This document shows, piece after piece, positions 47,525 to 56,063 of a DNA stretch of 64,000 nt. The DNA comes from Falsihalocynthiibacter sp042445055 (lineage in GTDB: Bacteria; Pseudomonadota; Alphaproteobacteria; Rhodobacterales; Rhodobacteraceae). The stretch is taken from positions 1 through 64,000 of the forward strand of contig NZ_CP170341.1 of assembly GCF_042445055.1 (NCBI RefSeq), written 5' to 3'. Numbering within the stretch: position 1 is the stretch's first letter; each line of letters starts with the position of its first letter. The notes under the pieces were generated by a model. It saw only the letters and a list, made by a program, of their open reading frames with translations, made no database searches and was not told where the DNA came from. A program made the position numbers and the translations under genes.

Positions 47525-48916
47525 ATGATATCTTCTGGCAAGCCCACCTTACCCCCCTATTTCGGCATCGACCCCGCCCAAGCAGAGGAGCGCCTTTCCC
47601 AGCCTATAGATACCGCCCGATTCGCCAAAGCGGCCGCCTTTGCCTCCAAGGGTCGGGACGAGCTGGCCAAGAGCGGCTATGCGCCCGACGGCAAAAAGCG
47701 GCTTCGGAAATTCTCGACATGGGAAGTCTGCAAGTACCTCATCCCCGTCGCCCCTGCCCATTTTCGTCGCGTCCTCAAGGCCCATCCGGACCTCCCCCAA
47801 GGCATCGGCGAAGGCAACTCCAAGTGGTTCTCCCTCAGCGATGTGATGGCCCTGCGGGGACACTTCGCCGCCGAGGGTGCCGCCAACCGCGAGTACCTCC
47901 CCTATCGCCCCAAGGGCCTCCCCGCCAAGATCATCGCCGTGGCAAACTTCAAGGGCGGCGTCGGCAAGACCTCAACCTGCGCCCACCTCGCCATGAGCGC
48001 GGCCCTCGACGGCTACAAGGTGCTTGTCGTCGATCTCGATAGCCAAGGGTCGATGACCTCCATCATGGGTGGCGAAGTTCCCGACGAATGGAGTACCGCC
48101 TTCCCCATCATGGCCCGCGACTACGCCCGCCACCTCGAAGAGGAAAACAAGGTCCGCCAAGCAGGTGGGCAGCCCGAAATCCCCCTCGACGAAACCCTGA
48201 CCGAAGCGCTTCAGGTTTCGCCGCGAAACCTCATTCAAAGCACGCATTGGCCGAATATCGACCTGATCGGCGCGCAGCTCAACCTCTACTGGGCCGAGTT
48301 TCAGGTCCCCGTCTGGCGGATGCAGTCGCGCTCCTGGCCGCTGTGGGATGCCCTGATGAATGGGCTGGACGATGGCGGGATTCTGGACGACTACGACATC
48401 ATACTGCTCGATACGCCCCCTGCCCTCGGGTACCTGACAATCAACGCCTTGGCCGCCGCCGACATCCTTTTGGTGCCGCTTGGTGCGTCGTTCCTTGAGT
48501 TCGATTCCACGGGGCGCTTTTTCGATATGCTCTACTCGACTTTTGCCAGCATCGAGGACGGCGAGAACAGCCAGCGGCGCAAGCATGGGTTGGAGGATGT
48601 GAAGTTCGAATGGGACGCCGTCCGCACCCTCATCACCCGATTTGATGCCGCCCAGCAGACCGATTTGGCGAACGTCATTCAGGCCTATTTCGGGGACTTC
48701 ATGACGACCTTCAGGCAGGACATGACCGCGATGGTCGGGCAGGCTGGCGAGCAGGTGAATGGCATCTATGAGGCCGACTATCGGGAGTTCAATCGGGATA
48801 CCTATGTCCGTGGTCGAGAGACCTTTGACCGGACTTGGGCCGAGGTAAAAGAGATCATTCTGGCCGCTTGGTGGCGGGACGAGCAGATGGCGAAGCAGGA
48901 GGCGGATCATGGCTAA
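47525..48916 (+). CDS. parA: ParA family partition ATPase
   Basis: The 463-residue protein has an N-terminal winged-helix-like region (about 1-130; RKFSTWEVCKYLIPVAPAHF) as in plasmid type Ia ParA/RepA partition proteins, then a deviant Walker A KGGVGKT (143-149), the VLVVDLDSQGSM Walker A'/switch and DIILLDTPPALGYL Walker B. It segregates the replicon by ATP-dependent patterning on the nucleoid and represses its own operon. parB overlaps its end by 8 bases, so the pair is co-translated. Confidence 0.95.
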   Translation: MISSGKPTLPPYFGIDPAQAEERLSQPIDTARFAKAAAFASKGRDELAKSGYAPDGKKRLRKFSTWEVCKYLIPVAPAHFRRVLKAHPDLPQGIGEGNSKWFSLSDVMALRGHFAAEGAANREYLPYRPKGLPAKIIAVANFKGGVGKTSTCAHLAMSAALDGYKVLVVDLDSQGSMTSIMGGEVPDEWSTAFPIMARDYARHLEEENKVRQAGGQPEIPLDETLTEALQVSPRNLIQSTHWPNIDLIGAQLNLYWAEFQVPVWRMQSRSWPLWDALMNGLDDGGILDDYDIILLDTPPALGYLTINALAAADILLVPLGASFLEFDSTGRFFDMLYSTFASIEDGENSQRRKHGLEDVKFEWDAVRTLITRFDAAQQTDLANVIQAYFGDFMTTFRQDMTAMVGQAGEQVNGIYEADYREFNRDTYVRGRETFDRTWAEVKEIILAAWWRDEQMAKQEADHG

Positions 48917-50009
48917 AAGACGCAAAGTAACTGCGCCGAGCGCGGACGAGTTGAGCAAAATCGAAGCAGAGTTTCGTCGCGAAACCCTTAACAGACCGAA
49001 CGCAGGTGTAGCACCAATTTCACAAGTTGCTGCTGAGTCGGCGCGGGCGCATACGGCGATGGACGCCGAGAACCGTGCCGAAATCGCGCGCGACAAGACC
49101 GAGGCCGCAGCCCATCGCGAGGCTAAAGGGCAGGGGCGCATCATCGAGGAAATCCCGCTTGATCGCATCGCCGAGAACGCGATGGTGCGGGATCGTATGA
49201 TCCTTGATGCCGAGGAGATGGATGAGCTTAAACTCTCGATCGGAGCGCATGGGTTGCGGCTCCCGATTGAGGTGTATCCACAGGACGATGCCGAAAAGCC
49301 CTATGGCCTGATTTCGGGGTATCGACGGCTTCAGGCGGTGAGGGACCTTTATGCCCTAACCAAGCAGGAGAAATACGCGACGATCAAGGCGCTGGTGCGC
49401 GAGCCAGAGGCGCTTGGTGGCGCGATCACGGCGATGGTCGAGGAGAACGAAATCCGCGCATCGCTGTCCCATTTCGAGCGGGGACGCATCGCGGTTATCT
49501 CGGCCCAGCAGGGCGTTTTTGCCAGCGCCGAGGCGGCGGTGAATGCGCTGTTCAGTTCGGCGTCCAAGGCCAAGCGCTCCAAAATCCGATCCTTTGCGCT
49601 CATCTTTGAAGAGCTGGGGGACATGCTTTTGTTTCCCGAGATGCTCAAGGAGAAAGACGGGCTTCGGGTGGCGGCGGTGCTTAGGGCAGGGGCCGAGTCG
49701 CGGATTCGGGAAAACCTTGCCCAAGGGCAGGATAGAGACGAATGCAAGACGCCAGAGGAGGAATGGATCCTTCTTGAGGAGGTCGTGAAACAGTTCGAAA
49801 AAGAGGCGCTTCCGAGTCCCAAGGGTGGCCGCCCAAAACGGAAATCAGGATGGGATGACTCGCATACGCTTGAGCTTTCTACGGGGATTACCCTGCAACG
49901 CGGGAGCGATACGCAGGGCCATTTGATCCGTATCAAGGGGGGCAGGGTGGATAGTGTTATGGTCGATGAGGCCATGCAATATCTGGCGCGACTTTTTGAA
50001 AAAGATTAA
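48909..50009 (+). CDS. parB: ParB family partition protein
   Basis: The 366-residue protein has a ParB N-terminal domain (IPLDRIAENAMVRDR ... LKLSIGAHGLRLPIEVY ... LISGYRRLQAVRDLY) and a helical HTH region (AAVNALFSSASKAKRSKIRSF), with a C-terminal part likely for dimerisation. It binds parS and stimulates ParA. The expected GERR-type arginine patch appears as GYRR. No parS was identified with confidence; the dyad at 47203-47215 is one candidate. Confidence 0.92.
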   Translation: MAKRRKVTAPSADELSKIEAEFRRETLNRPNAGVAPISQVAAESARAHTAMDAENRAEIARDKTEAAAHREAKGQGRIIEEIPLDRIAENAMVRDRMILDAEEMDELKLSIGAHGLRLPIEVYPQDDAEKPYGLISGYRRLQAVRDLYALTKQEKYATIKALVREPEALGGAITAMVEENEIRASLSHFERGRIAVISAQQGVFASAEAAVNALFSSASKAKRSKIRSFALIFEELGDMLLFPEMLKEKDGLRVAAVLRAGAESRIRENLAQGQDRDECKTPEEEWILLEEVVKQFEKEALPSPKGGRPKRKSGWDDSHTLELSTGITLQRGSDTQGHLIRIKGGRVDSVMVDEAMQYLARLFEKD

Positions 50010-50068
50010 TATTTTCAATGAGTTATAAAATTTTTTGCCACGGCTGACACCCAAAAAGGACATATCGA

Positions 50069-50896
50069 GTGACGGAACGCAATAAAGACGGCGCGAAAAC
50101 GGATTTCGCCAAATCCATGTCATATGGGGATTATCTGGGGTTGGATCAGTTGCTCACGGCGCAGCATCCGCTGTCGGAGGCGCCGGACGAGCTGTTGTTT
50201 ATCATTCAGCACCAGACGTCCGAGTTGTGGATGAAGCTCATGTTGCACGAGCTTAATTCGGCGCGGGATGCGCTTGCGGAGGATCGGCTTCAGGAGGCGT
50301 TCAAGATGCTGGCGCGGGTGTCGCGGATTATGGAGCAACTCAACAGCGCGTGGGACGTTCTGCGCACGATGACGCCAAGCGATTACACCACGTTTCGCGA
50401 GGCGCTTGGGCATAGTTCTGGGTTTCAGTCGCTTCAGTATCGGTTGGTTGAATTTACGCTGGGCAACCGCAACACTGAGATGTTGAAGCCGCACGCGCAT
50501 GATGCGGGCGCGGTTGCGTTGCTTGAGGCAGAGTTGAAAAAGCCGAGTCTATATCAGGCTGTTTTGCAGTTGGCGGCGCGCAAGGGCATGGAAATTCCGC
50601 AGGAGGCCATCGCGGCTCCTTCACAGGTTCCGCACAGTGAAATCGGCGCAATTCAGGATATGTGGGCGCAGGTTTACAGCGCGCCGCAAACGCATTGGTC
50701 GCTTTATGAATTGGCGGAGAAGCTGGTTGATCTGGAGGATTATTTCCGCCGCTGGCGTTTTAACCACGTAACGACCGTGGAGCGCGTGATCGGGTTCAAG
50801 CGCGGGACAGGCGGCACGGCGGGTGTGGCCTATTTGACCAAGATGCTGGGCACAGAGCTTTTTCCAGAGTTGTGGCGCGTGCGCACGGACCTTTGA
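50069..50896 (+). CDS. kynA: Tryptophan 2,3-dioxygenase
   Basis: The 275-residue heme enzyme opens the indole ring of tryptophan to N-formylkynurenine. Family blocks: MSYGDYLGLDQLL, LLFIIQHQTSELWMKLMLHE (His in the active pocket), FREALGHSSGFQS and RWRFNHVTTVERVIGFKRGTGGTAGVAYL, where the conserved His binds heme. Length is complete. The start is GTG at 50069, with AAAAAGGA upstream. No kynureninase or formamidase gene is nearby, so it stands alone here beside the partition genes. Confidence 0.96.
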   Translation: MTERNKDGAKTDFAKSMSYGDYLGLDQLLTAQHPLSEAPDELLFIIQHQTSELWMKLMLHELNSARDALAEDRLQEAFKMLARVSRIMEQLNSAWDVLRTMTPSDYTTFREALGHSSGFQSLQYRLVEFTLGNRNTEMLKPHAHDAGAVALLEAELKKPSLYQAVLQLAARKGMEIPQEAIAAPSQVPHSEIGAIQDMWAQVYSAPQTHWSLYELAEKLVDLEDYFRRWRFNHVTTVERVIGFKRGTGGTAGVAYLTKMLGTELFPELWRVRTDL

Positions 50897-50912
50897 GCGT
50901 ATCGACGTGCCG

Positions 50913-51950
50913 TCAGAGCCCGAGGTAGAAGCGATAATAGATCACCAGCAAGAACATCATCGGCCAAGACGCAAGGATTAAGAGCTTGTTGGTTTGCGCC
51001 GGATGGACGGAGCCGATGAGCGGGACGTAGAAGAAATAGTACCGTGCATTCTGAAACGCATGGGTGATGGCGGTGAAAAACATCACGGTGAGCAGCCCTG
51101 CGCGGAACTCGGGAATTGTTAGGATGCGTGCGTAGAAACGCGCGCTCAGGAGCCTGCGCCCGAACGTCGCGAACAAGAGAAAACAGGTGTAGGTAAAGCC
51201 GAACATGTAATCGAGCGGCGGTTGCAGGGACATGGTCATCGACGACAGAAACACAATCGCGGTTTCAAAATGGCTGAACTCGGGATTTACGATGTCGCGG
51301 GTCCAATTGTAGACCGCGAGGCTTGGAAATATCGGATACAGAAGCTTGATATTGTTATCCAAAACCACGATCGCGCCGATTGCGAGAAAAACCAAAATGC
51401 TGCGCATCGGGATGGCACGAAACACGATCACGGCGAGGCGATAGAACACCAAAATGACGCCGTTGTTTTCATCCAGCAGGAACGACATACCCAGAATGGC
51501 CAGAAGGACCGCGACTTCTCGTTTCCAGCCCAAACGGGTTGAGATAAGGGCGAGTGGGAAGAATAGGAACTCTACGCGTATTTTTGTGGCCAGATAGGCC
51601 GAGAAGGGCAGGGCGAGGTAGGTGATGACGACGCGCCGCTCAATCAGCCCCAAGAGATAGAGCGCGACGAGGAGGAGCGTACTCATGCTGGCCATGACAA
51701 TGCGCAGGGCGATCTGGTTGTGGGGACCGAAAAAGGTGGTTCCTTCGGCGAAGAGTCGGTTGAATTGATCCCAGCCACGCAGTGTATCGCCTATGCCCTG
51801 AACCTCGGGGGCGAAGAACACCAAACAGATCGCGATATTGCCGATAAACACAAGGATCGCGTCGCGCATCTGGCGGTCGTGGATCGCATGGGCGGGCGGT
51901 TGCGCGGTGTCCGCCATGGCTTGACCAGTGGTGAGAGAGGATCCCGTCAT
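50913..51950 (-). CDS. Multi-pass membrane protein, possible polysaccharide polymerase
   Basis: The 345-residue protein has around eight to ten hydrophobic helices and a central loop with Asp/Glu/Arg (EVQGIGDTLRGWDQFNRLFAEG; later TRDIVNPEFSHFETAIVF). Layout and position beside exopolysaccharide genes resemble Wzy/EpsG-type polymerases, but no motif proves it. The first 30 residues are polar, and the true start could be MADTAQPP at residue 12. It is convergent with kynA and has only a 17-bp gap to it. Confidence 0.55.
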   Translation of the reverse strand: MTGSSLTTGQAMADTAQPPAHAIHDRQMRDAILVFIGNIAICLVFFAPEVQGIGDTLRGWDQFNRLFAEGTTFFGPHNQIALRIVMASMSTLLLVALYLLGLIERRVVITYLALPFSAYLATKIRVEFLFFPLALISTRLGWKREVAVLLAILGMSFLLDENNGVILVFYRLAVIVFRAIPMRSILVFLAIGAIVVLDNNIKLLYPIFPSLAVYNWTRDIVNPEFSHFETAIVFLSSMTMSLQPPLDYMFGFTYTCFLLFATFGRRLLSARFYARILTIPEFRAGLLTVMFFTAITHAFQNARYYFFYVPLIGSVHPAQTNKLLILASWPMMFLLVIYYRFYLGL

Positions 51951-52048
51951 ATGCGAAACCTAGCACGGAATAAGAGAATCAGTACGCCGGATTTACCATC
52001 TCGGGGTGACAATACCGGGAAATAGGATGAATTGTTTCCCAGTTAGCC

Positions 52049-52089
52049 ACCCTAAAGATGCGTAGCGATATGGTTTTGCCACCTAGGGT
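52049..52089. promoter_or_regulatory. Inverted ACCCTA/TAGGGT pair upstream of the secretion operon
   Basis: ACCCTA at 52049-52054 is inverted at 52084-52089, 46 bp before the assumed secretion ATPase start. A related inverted pair lies upstream of the exoY-like gene (58516-58543). A shared regulator is possible. Confidence 0.3.
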
Positions 52090-52134
52090 AGAAACTGGCC
52101 TGATATTCCTCGCAAGTATCCGAAGAATCTTGAT

Positions 52135-53967
52135 TTGATTAAGACTTTTCTGCAGCGTTATCCGAGCACGAGTTTATTTATTAACTATTATATAGCCGAA
52201 CGAATATTTTTAGGGTCGGCGGAAACGGAATCGGTCTTGGCCGCACTCGAAGACTCTCAGGTTGATGAATTAAGCAAGGCGCGCAACGCGGGGCTGAGCT
52301 TTATTTGGATCAGTTTTATCTTCAGTATTTTTGTGAATTTGTTGATGCTGACCGGCCCGCTTTTTATGCTTCAGGTGTATGATCGAGTGCTTGGATCGGG
52401 CTCTGAAGAGACGTTGATTGCGCTCTTTGCGCTTGTGGGGTTCCTGTATGCGCTGATGGCGATGCTGGATTTTGCACGCGGGCGGATCGTGGCGCGATTT
52501 GGGGCGCGGTTTCAGGCGCTATTGGATCGGCGGATATTTGGCGCGACGCTCGCACTATCGGGAAAGCGGCGCGCGCAGGAGATCACCGGCCTAAGGGATA
52601 TTGAGGCGATTCAGGCTGTGTTTGGCTCGCCTGTGTTTTTGGCGCTGATGGATATTCCGTGGTCGCCGCTCTTCATCGCTGTGATTTTCGTATTCCACCC
52701 GATGTTGGGGTGGCTTGCGTTCGCGGGGGCCGTGACTTTGGCGGTGCTGGCGATTGTGAACCAGATTCTGACGCACAAGAAGGTTGCGCGCGCGCACGGC
52801 GCGTCGCAGGGAGCGCAGTCCTTTGCCGAACAGGCGCAGATTTCCCATGAGGTTGTTCAGGCGCAGGGGATGCGCGGGGCCGTTACCGAGCGTTGGTTGA
52901 TGCGTCGGAATGAGGCGCTGCATGAGAAGATATCGTCTAGTGACTGGACGGGGAGCTTCACGGCGATCACGAAATCGTTTCGATTGTTTTTGCAGTCGGC
53001 GATGTTGGCGTTGGGCGCTTATCTTGTGTTGCGCGGAGAGTTGACGGCGGGGGCGATGATCGCGGGTTCGATCATGCTTGGACGTGCGTTGGCGCCGATA
53101 GAGCAATCCTTGGGGCAGTGGCCGATGATCCAGCGCGCGCGGCTTGCGTGGGTGTCTTTGCGAGAGCTGCTTTCAGAGGTTCCGCCCGCGGGGCGGTATG
53201 TGAACCTGCCCGAGCCTGAGTCCGTATTGACGGCGCGCAATGTGACCCTAATTCCGCCCAATGGCCGTTTGGCGACGCTTAAGGGCGTCACGTTTCAAGT
53301 GCGCGCGGGCACGGCCGTCGGGTTGATTGGCAAGAGTGGTTCGGGGAAATCAACCTTGGCTAAGGCGATTATGGGGTTGTGGGAACCCGCCGCGGGCGAG
53401 GTCCGTTTGGGCGGGGTCGAGTTGAAGCATTACGACCCTGAGAAGCTTGGCGAATATATCGGATATCTGCCGCAGCAGGTTGCGTTATTGCCCGGAACGA
53501 TTGCCGAAAACATCGCGCGGATGGCGGTGCAGCCCGACGATGATCGCGTGGTTGAGGCCGCCAAGCAGGCCAACGCTCATGAGATGATTATTCAGCTTCC
53601 GGATGGGTATAATACCTTTGTTGACGGGAACGAGAACCAGCTCTCGGGTGGGCAGCGCCAGCGGATTGCGCTTGCTCGGGCGTTGTTTGGATCGCCTGTT
53701 TTGCTTGTGCTGGACGAGCCGAACTCGGCACTGGATATTGAGGGGTCAAATGCGCTGAACCGCGCGGTGCGGGAGTTCAAGGCACAGGGCAAATCTGTGA
53801 TTATCATGACGCATCGGCCGATGGCGATTTCCGAGTGCGATGATCTGATTGTGATCGAGAAGGGCGCGATTGTGGATGCCGGACCGCGCGACGAGATTCT
53901 GCGCAAGACGATGAAAAACGCGCAGAGCCTTAAGGAAACAGTTAAGCCTGTGGAGGTAGCGTCATGA
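52135..53967 (+). CDS. Type I secretion system ABC permease/ATPase (PrtD-like)
   Basis: The 610-residue exporter fuses a six-helix membrane domain (VNLLMLTGPLFMLQVYDRVLGSGSEETL is the PrtD signature) to an ATPase with Walker A GKSGSGKST, signature LSGGQRQRIALARAL and Walker B VLLVLDEPNSALD. It energises one-step export from cytoplasm to outside. The frame begins at TTG 52135, giving 45 residues more than usual; TTG 52237 is an alternative. It overlaps the HlyD-like gene by 4 bases (ATGA). The outer-membrane TolC partner is not in the window. Confidence 0.92.
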   Translation: MIKTFLQRYPSTSLFINYYIAERIFLGSAETESVLAALEDSQVDELSKARNAGLSFIWISFIFSIFVNLLMLTGPLFMLQVYDRVLGSGSEETLIALFALVGFLYALMAMLDFARGRIVARFGARFQALLDRRIFGATLALSGKRRAQEITGLRDIEAIQAVFGSPVFLALMDIPWSPLFIAVIFVFHPMLGWLAFAGAVTLAVLAIVNQILTHKKVARAHGASQGAQSFAEQAQISHEVVQAQGMRGAVTERWLMRRNEALHEKISSSDWTGSFTAITKSFRLFLQSAMLALGAYLVLRGELTAGAMIAGSIMLGRALAPIEQSLGQWPMIQRARLAWVSLRELLSEVPPAGRYVNLPEPESVLTARNVTLIPPNGRLATLKGVTFQVRAGTAVGLIGKSGSGKSTLAKAIMGLWEPAAGEVRLGGVELKHYDPEKLGEYIGYLPQQVALLPGTIAENIARMAVQPDDDRVVEAAKQANAHEMIIQLPDGYNTFVDGNENQLSGGQRQRIALARALFGSPVLLVLDEPNSALDIEGSNALNRAVREFKAQGKSVIIMTHRPMAISECDDLIVIEKGAIVDAGPRDEILRKTMKNAQSLKETVKPVEVAS

Positions 53968-55268
53968 TGATGCCCACACCTCCGCCGCCGCCGTGGCGCG
54001 CGCGTTTGCCGATCTTTGTGGGGACGCTTGCGCTTGTGATTTTGGTCGGTGGGCTTGGCTATTGGAGTGTGACGGCGCGGCTGGCGGGTGCGGTGATTTC
54101 GACGGGGCGCGTTGATGTGGAAACCAAGCGGCAGGTGATACAGCATCCCGACGGTGGCGTTGTCGGTGCGATAGCGGTGCGCAACGGCGATGTGGTCGAG
54201 GCGGGCGAGTTGCTGGTGCAGCTTGACGCGACATTGTTTGAATCCGAGCGCTCGATTATTCGCGGGCAGTTGAACGACATAGGCGCCCGCAAGGCGCGCT
54301 TGATTGCCGAGCGGGACGACGCGGAGGTTGTGGAATTCCCTGACTGGCTGACCTCTTCGGGTGCGGCGGACGTCAAGAACGTAATGGAGGGTCAGCAACG
54401 CCTGTTTGAGGCGCGGAGCGTGTCGGTTGAGCGCGAAGCAGAGCAGCTTGTTGAACGCCGCAAGCAGTATGAGCACGAGATCGACGGGATTTCGTCGCAG
54501 CTTGAAGCAATGAAGGTGCGGCAGGTGTTGGTTGCCGATGAACTGCGCGACCAGACCAGTCTGCTTGAGCGGGGATTGACCCAAGCCAGCCGTGTTTCGG
54601 GGTTGCGTCACGAAGAGGCCCGGATGCTGGGCGAAATCGGAGAGTTTAACGCCTCGCTTGCGCAGTTGCGCGGGTCGGTGGCCGAGGTCAACATTGAGTT
54701 GATCAAGCTCAAGACCACACGCCGCGAAGAAGCCATCACAGAGTTGCGCGACCTTGAGTTCCGCGAGATCGAACTGACCGAACGTATGCTGGGGCTGGAG
54801 GAGCGTTTGTCGCGGTTGAGTGTGCGTGCGCCCGTCGGCGGGGTGATCTATGGTTCGGAGGTGTTTGCGCTGCAATCGGTCGTGCAGGCGGGCGCACCGA
54901 TGATGTATGTGGTGCCGCAGGATCAGCCGATGGTGATTGAGGCGCGCGTTGATCCGATCAACGTCGATCAGGTGTTTCGCGGGCAGCCCGCCGGCCTGCG
55001 CTTTACCGCGTTTGAAAGCCGCACGACGCCCGAATTGCGCGGATCAGTTGTGGATCTTTCTGCGGATGCCTTCATGGATGAGGCGACGGGCCAGACGTAT
55101 TATCTGGTTGAGGTTTTGCCTGCCGAGGGCGAGTTAGAGAAGCTGGGCGAGAACAAGCTGATCCCCGGCATGCCAGTCGAAGTGTTCATCAAAACCAACG
55201 AGCGCACGCCGCTGGAATACCTGACGAAACCACTGACGGATTACTTCACGCGGTCAATGCGCGGGTGA
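53964..55268 (+). CDS. Type I secretion periplasmic adaptor (HlyD/PrtE family)
   Basis: The 434-residue protein has a short Pro-rich N-terminus, one membrane helix (about 15-37, FVGTLALVILVGGLGYWSV), a lipoyl-like half motif (QHPDGGVVGAIAVRNGDVVEAGELLVQLD), a long coiled coil (about 110-270), the returning half (RLSVRAPVGGVIYGSEVFALQSVVQAG) and a C-terminal barrel ending EYLTKPLTDYFTRSMRG. It bridges the ABC exporter to TolC. Translationally coupled to the ATPase. Confidence 0.93.
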   Translation: MMMPTPPPPPWRARLPIFVGTLALVILVGGLGYWSVTARLAGAVISTGRVDVETKRQVIQHPDGGVVGAIAVRNGDVVEAGELLVQLDATLFESERSIIRGQLNDIGARKARLIAERDDAEVVEFPDWLTSSGAADVKNVMEGQQRLFEARSVSVEREAEQLVERRKQYEHEIDGISSQLEAMKVRQVLVADELRDQTSLLERGLTQASRVSGLRHEEARMLGEIGEFNASLAQLRGSVAEVNIELIKLKTTRREEAITELRDLEFREIELTERMLGLEERLSRLSVRAPVGGVIYGSEVFALQSVVQAGAPMMYVVPQDQPMVIEARVDPINVDQVFRGQPAGLRFTAFESRTTPELRGSVVDLSADAFMDEATGQTYYLVEVLPAEGELEKLGENKLIPGMPVEVFIKTNERTPLEYLTKPLTDYFTRSMRG

Positions 55269-55272
55269 TGGG

Positions 55273-56055
55273 ATGAGTGTTCTGAGGCCATATCAATTTC
55301 TCAGGTCACGATTTAAGCGACCCAATTTGGATGAAAACCAGCCCTTTGCGCCGATCATGCCCAACGCACCGTTTTGCGCGGTGGGGGATATTCATGGGCG
55401 CGCGGATCTGCTTGAGGGAATGCTGGCGCGGATTGCGCCGCTTCTGGATTACCACACGGTTTTCGTGGGGGATATGGTGGATCGCGGACCGCAGAGCGCG
55501 GCGGTCTTGCGGCGTGTTCATGCGCTGACGGAACAGAGCCCAGATCAATTTACGGCGTTGATGGGAAACCACGAGGCGTTGCTTTTGGCGTTTCTGGATA
55601 GCCCCGAAACCGTCGGGGCCGATTGGTTCCGATTTGGGGGCCTACAGACATTGGCGAGTTTTGGCGTTTCGATATCTGGTTCGGTGCGCTCTTTGGATGT
55701 GATAATCGAGGCGCGCGATGCCTTGCGCGCGTCGATGGGGCCGGCACTTGTGGCGTGGCTGGCGGCGCGTCCTCGGTCATGGAACAGCGGCAATATGCAT
55801 GTCGTCCATGCGGGCGCAGACCCTTGCGTATCAATGACAGAGCAAGCGGACGATCACCTGATTTGGGGGCACCGTGATTTTGCGCTTCGGTCGCGTGGCG
55901 ATGAACAGTGGGTCATTCATGGGCACACGATTGTTGATTATCCTGTCCAATATGGCGGTAGGGTTGCAATCGACACGGGGGCCTATGCAACGGGACGTTT
56001 GGCGGGAGCGCAGGTTTGCGAAGGGGAGATTGACCTCTTTGAAGTAATCGTTTGA
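55273..56055 (+). CDS. Metallophosphoesterase (serine/threonine phosphatase-like)
   Basis: The 260-residue protein shows the calcineurin-like metal motifs in order: AVGDIHGRADL (D-x-H), FVGDMVDRGPQ (GDxxDRG), LMGNHEALLL (GNHE) and WVIHGHTIVDYP (GH), then VAIDTGAYATGRL. These place it with PP1/PP2A-like bacterial phosphatases. It begins 4 bp after the secretion adaptor, so it belongs to the same operon. A phosphatase beside the Wzc-like kinase (next gene, convergent) suggests control of polysaccharide or secretion by dephosphorylation; this is inference, since tyrosine phosphatase is the more usual partner. Confidence 0.9.
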   Translation: MSVLRPYQFLRSRFKRPNLDENQPFAPIMPNAPFCAVGDIHGRADLLEGMLARIAPLLDYHTVFVGDMVDRGPQSAAVLRRVHALTEQSPDQFTALMGNHEALLLAFLDSPETVGADWFRFGGLQTLASFGVSISGSVRSLDVIIEARDALRASMGPALVAWLAARPRSWNSGNMHVVHAGADPCVSMTEQADDHLIWGHRDFALRSRGDEQWVIHGHTIVDYPVQYGGRVAIDTGAYATGRLAGAQVCEGEIDLFEVIV

Positions 56056-56063
56056 AGCGCGGT

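Noticed and set aside
47972..49168. Minus-strand frame of 398 codons over parA/parB
   Set aside because: parA and parB have full family motifs on the plus strand; the antisense frame is a GC-skew artefact.
53592..54875. Minus-strand frame of 427 codons
   Set aside because: Antisense to the secretion ATPase and adaptor, with low-complexity Arg/His/Gln-rich sequence.
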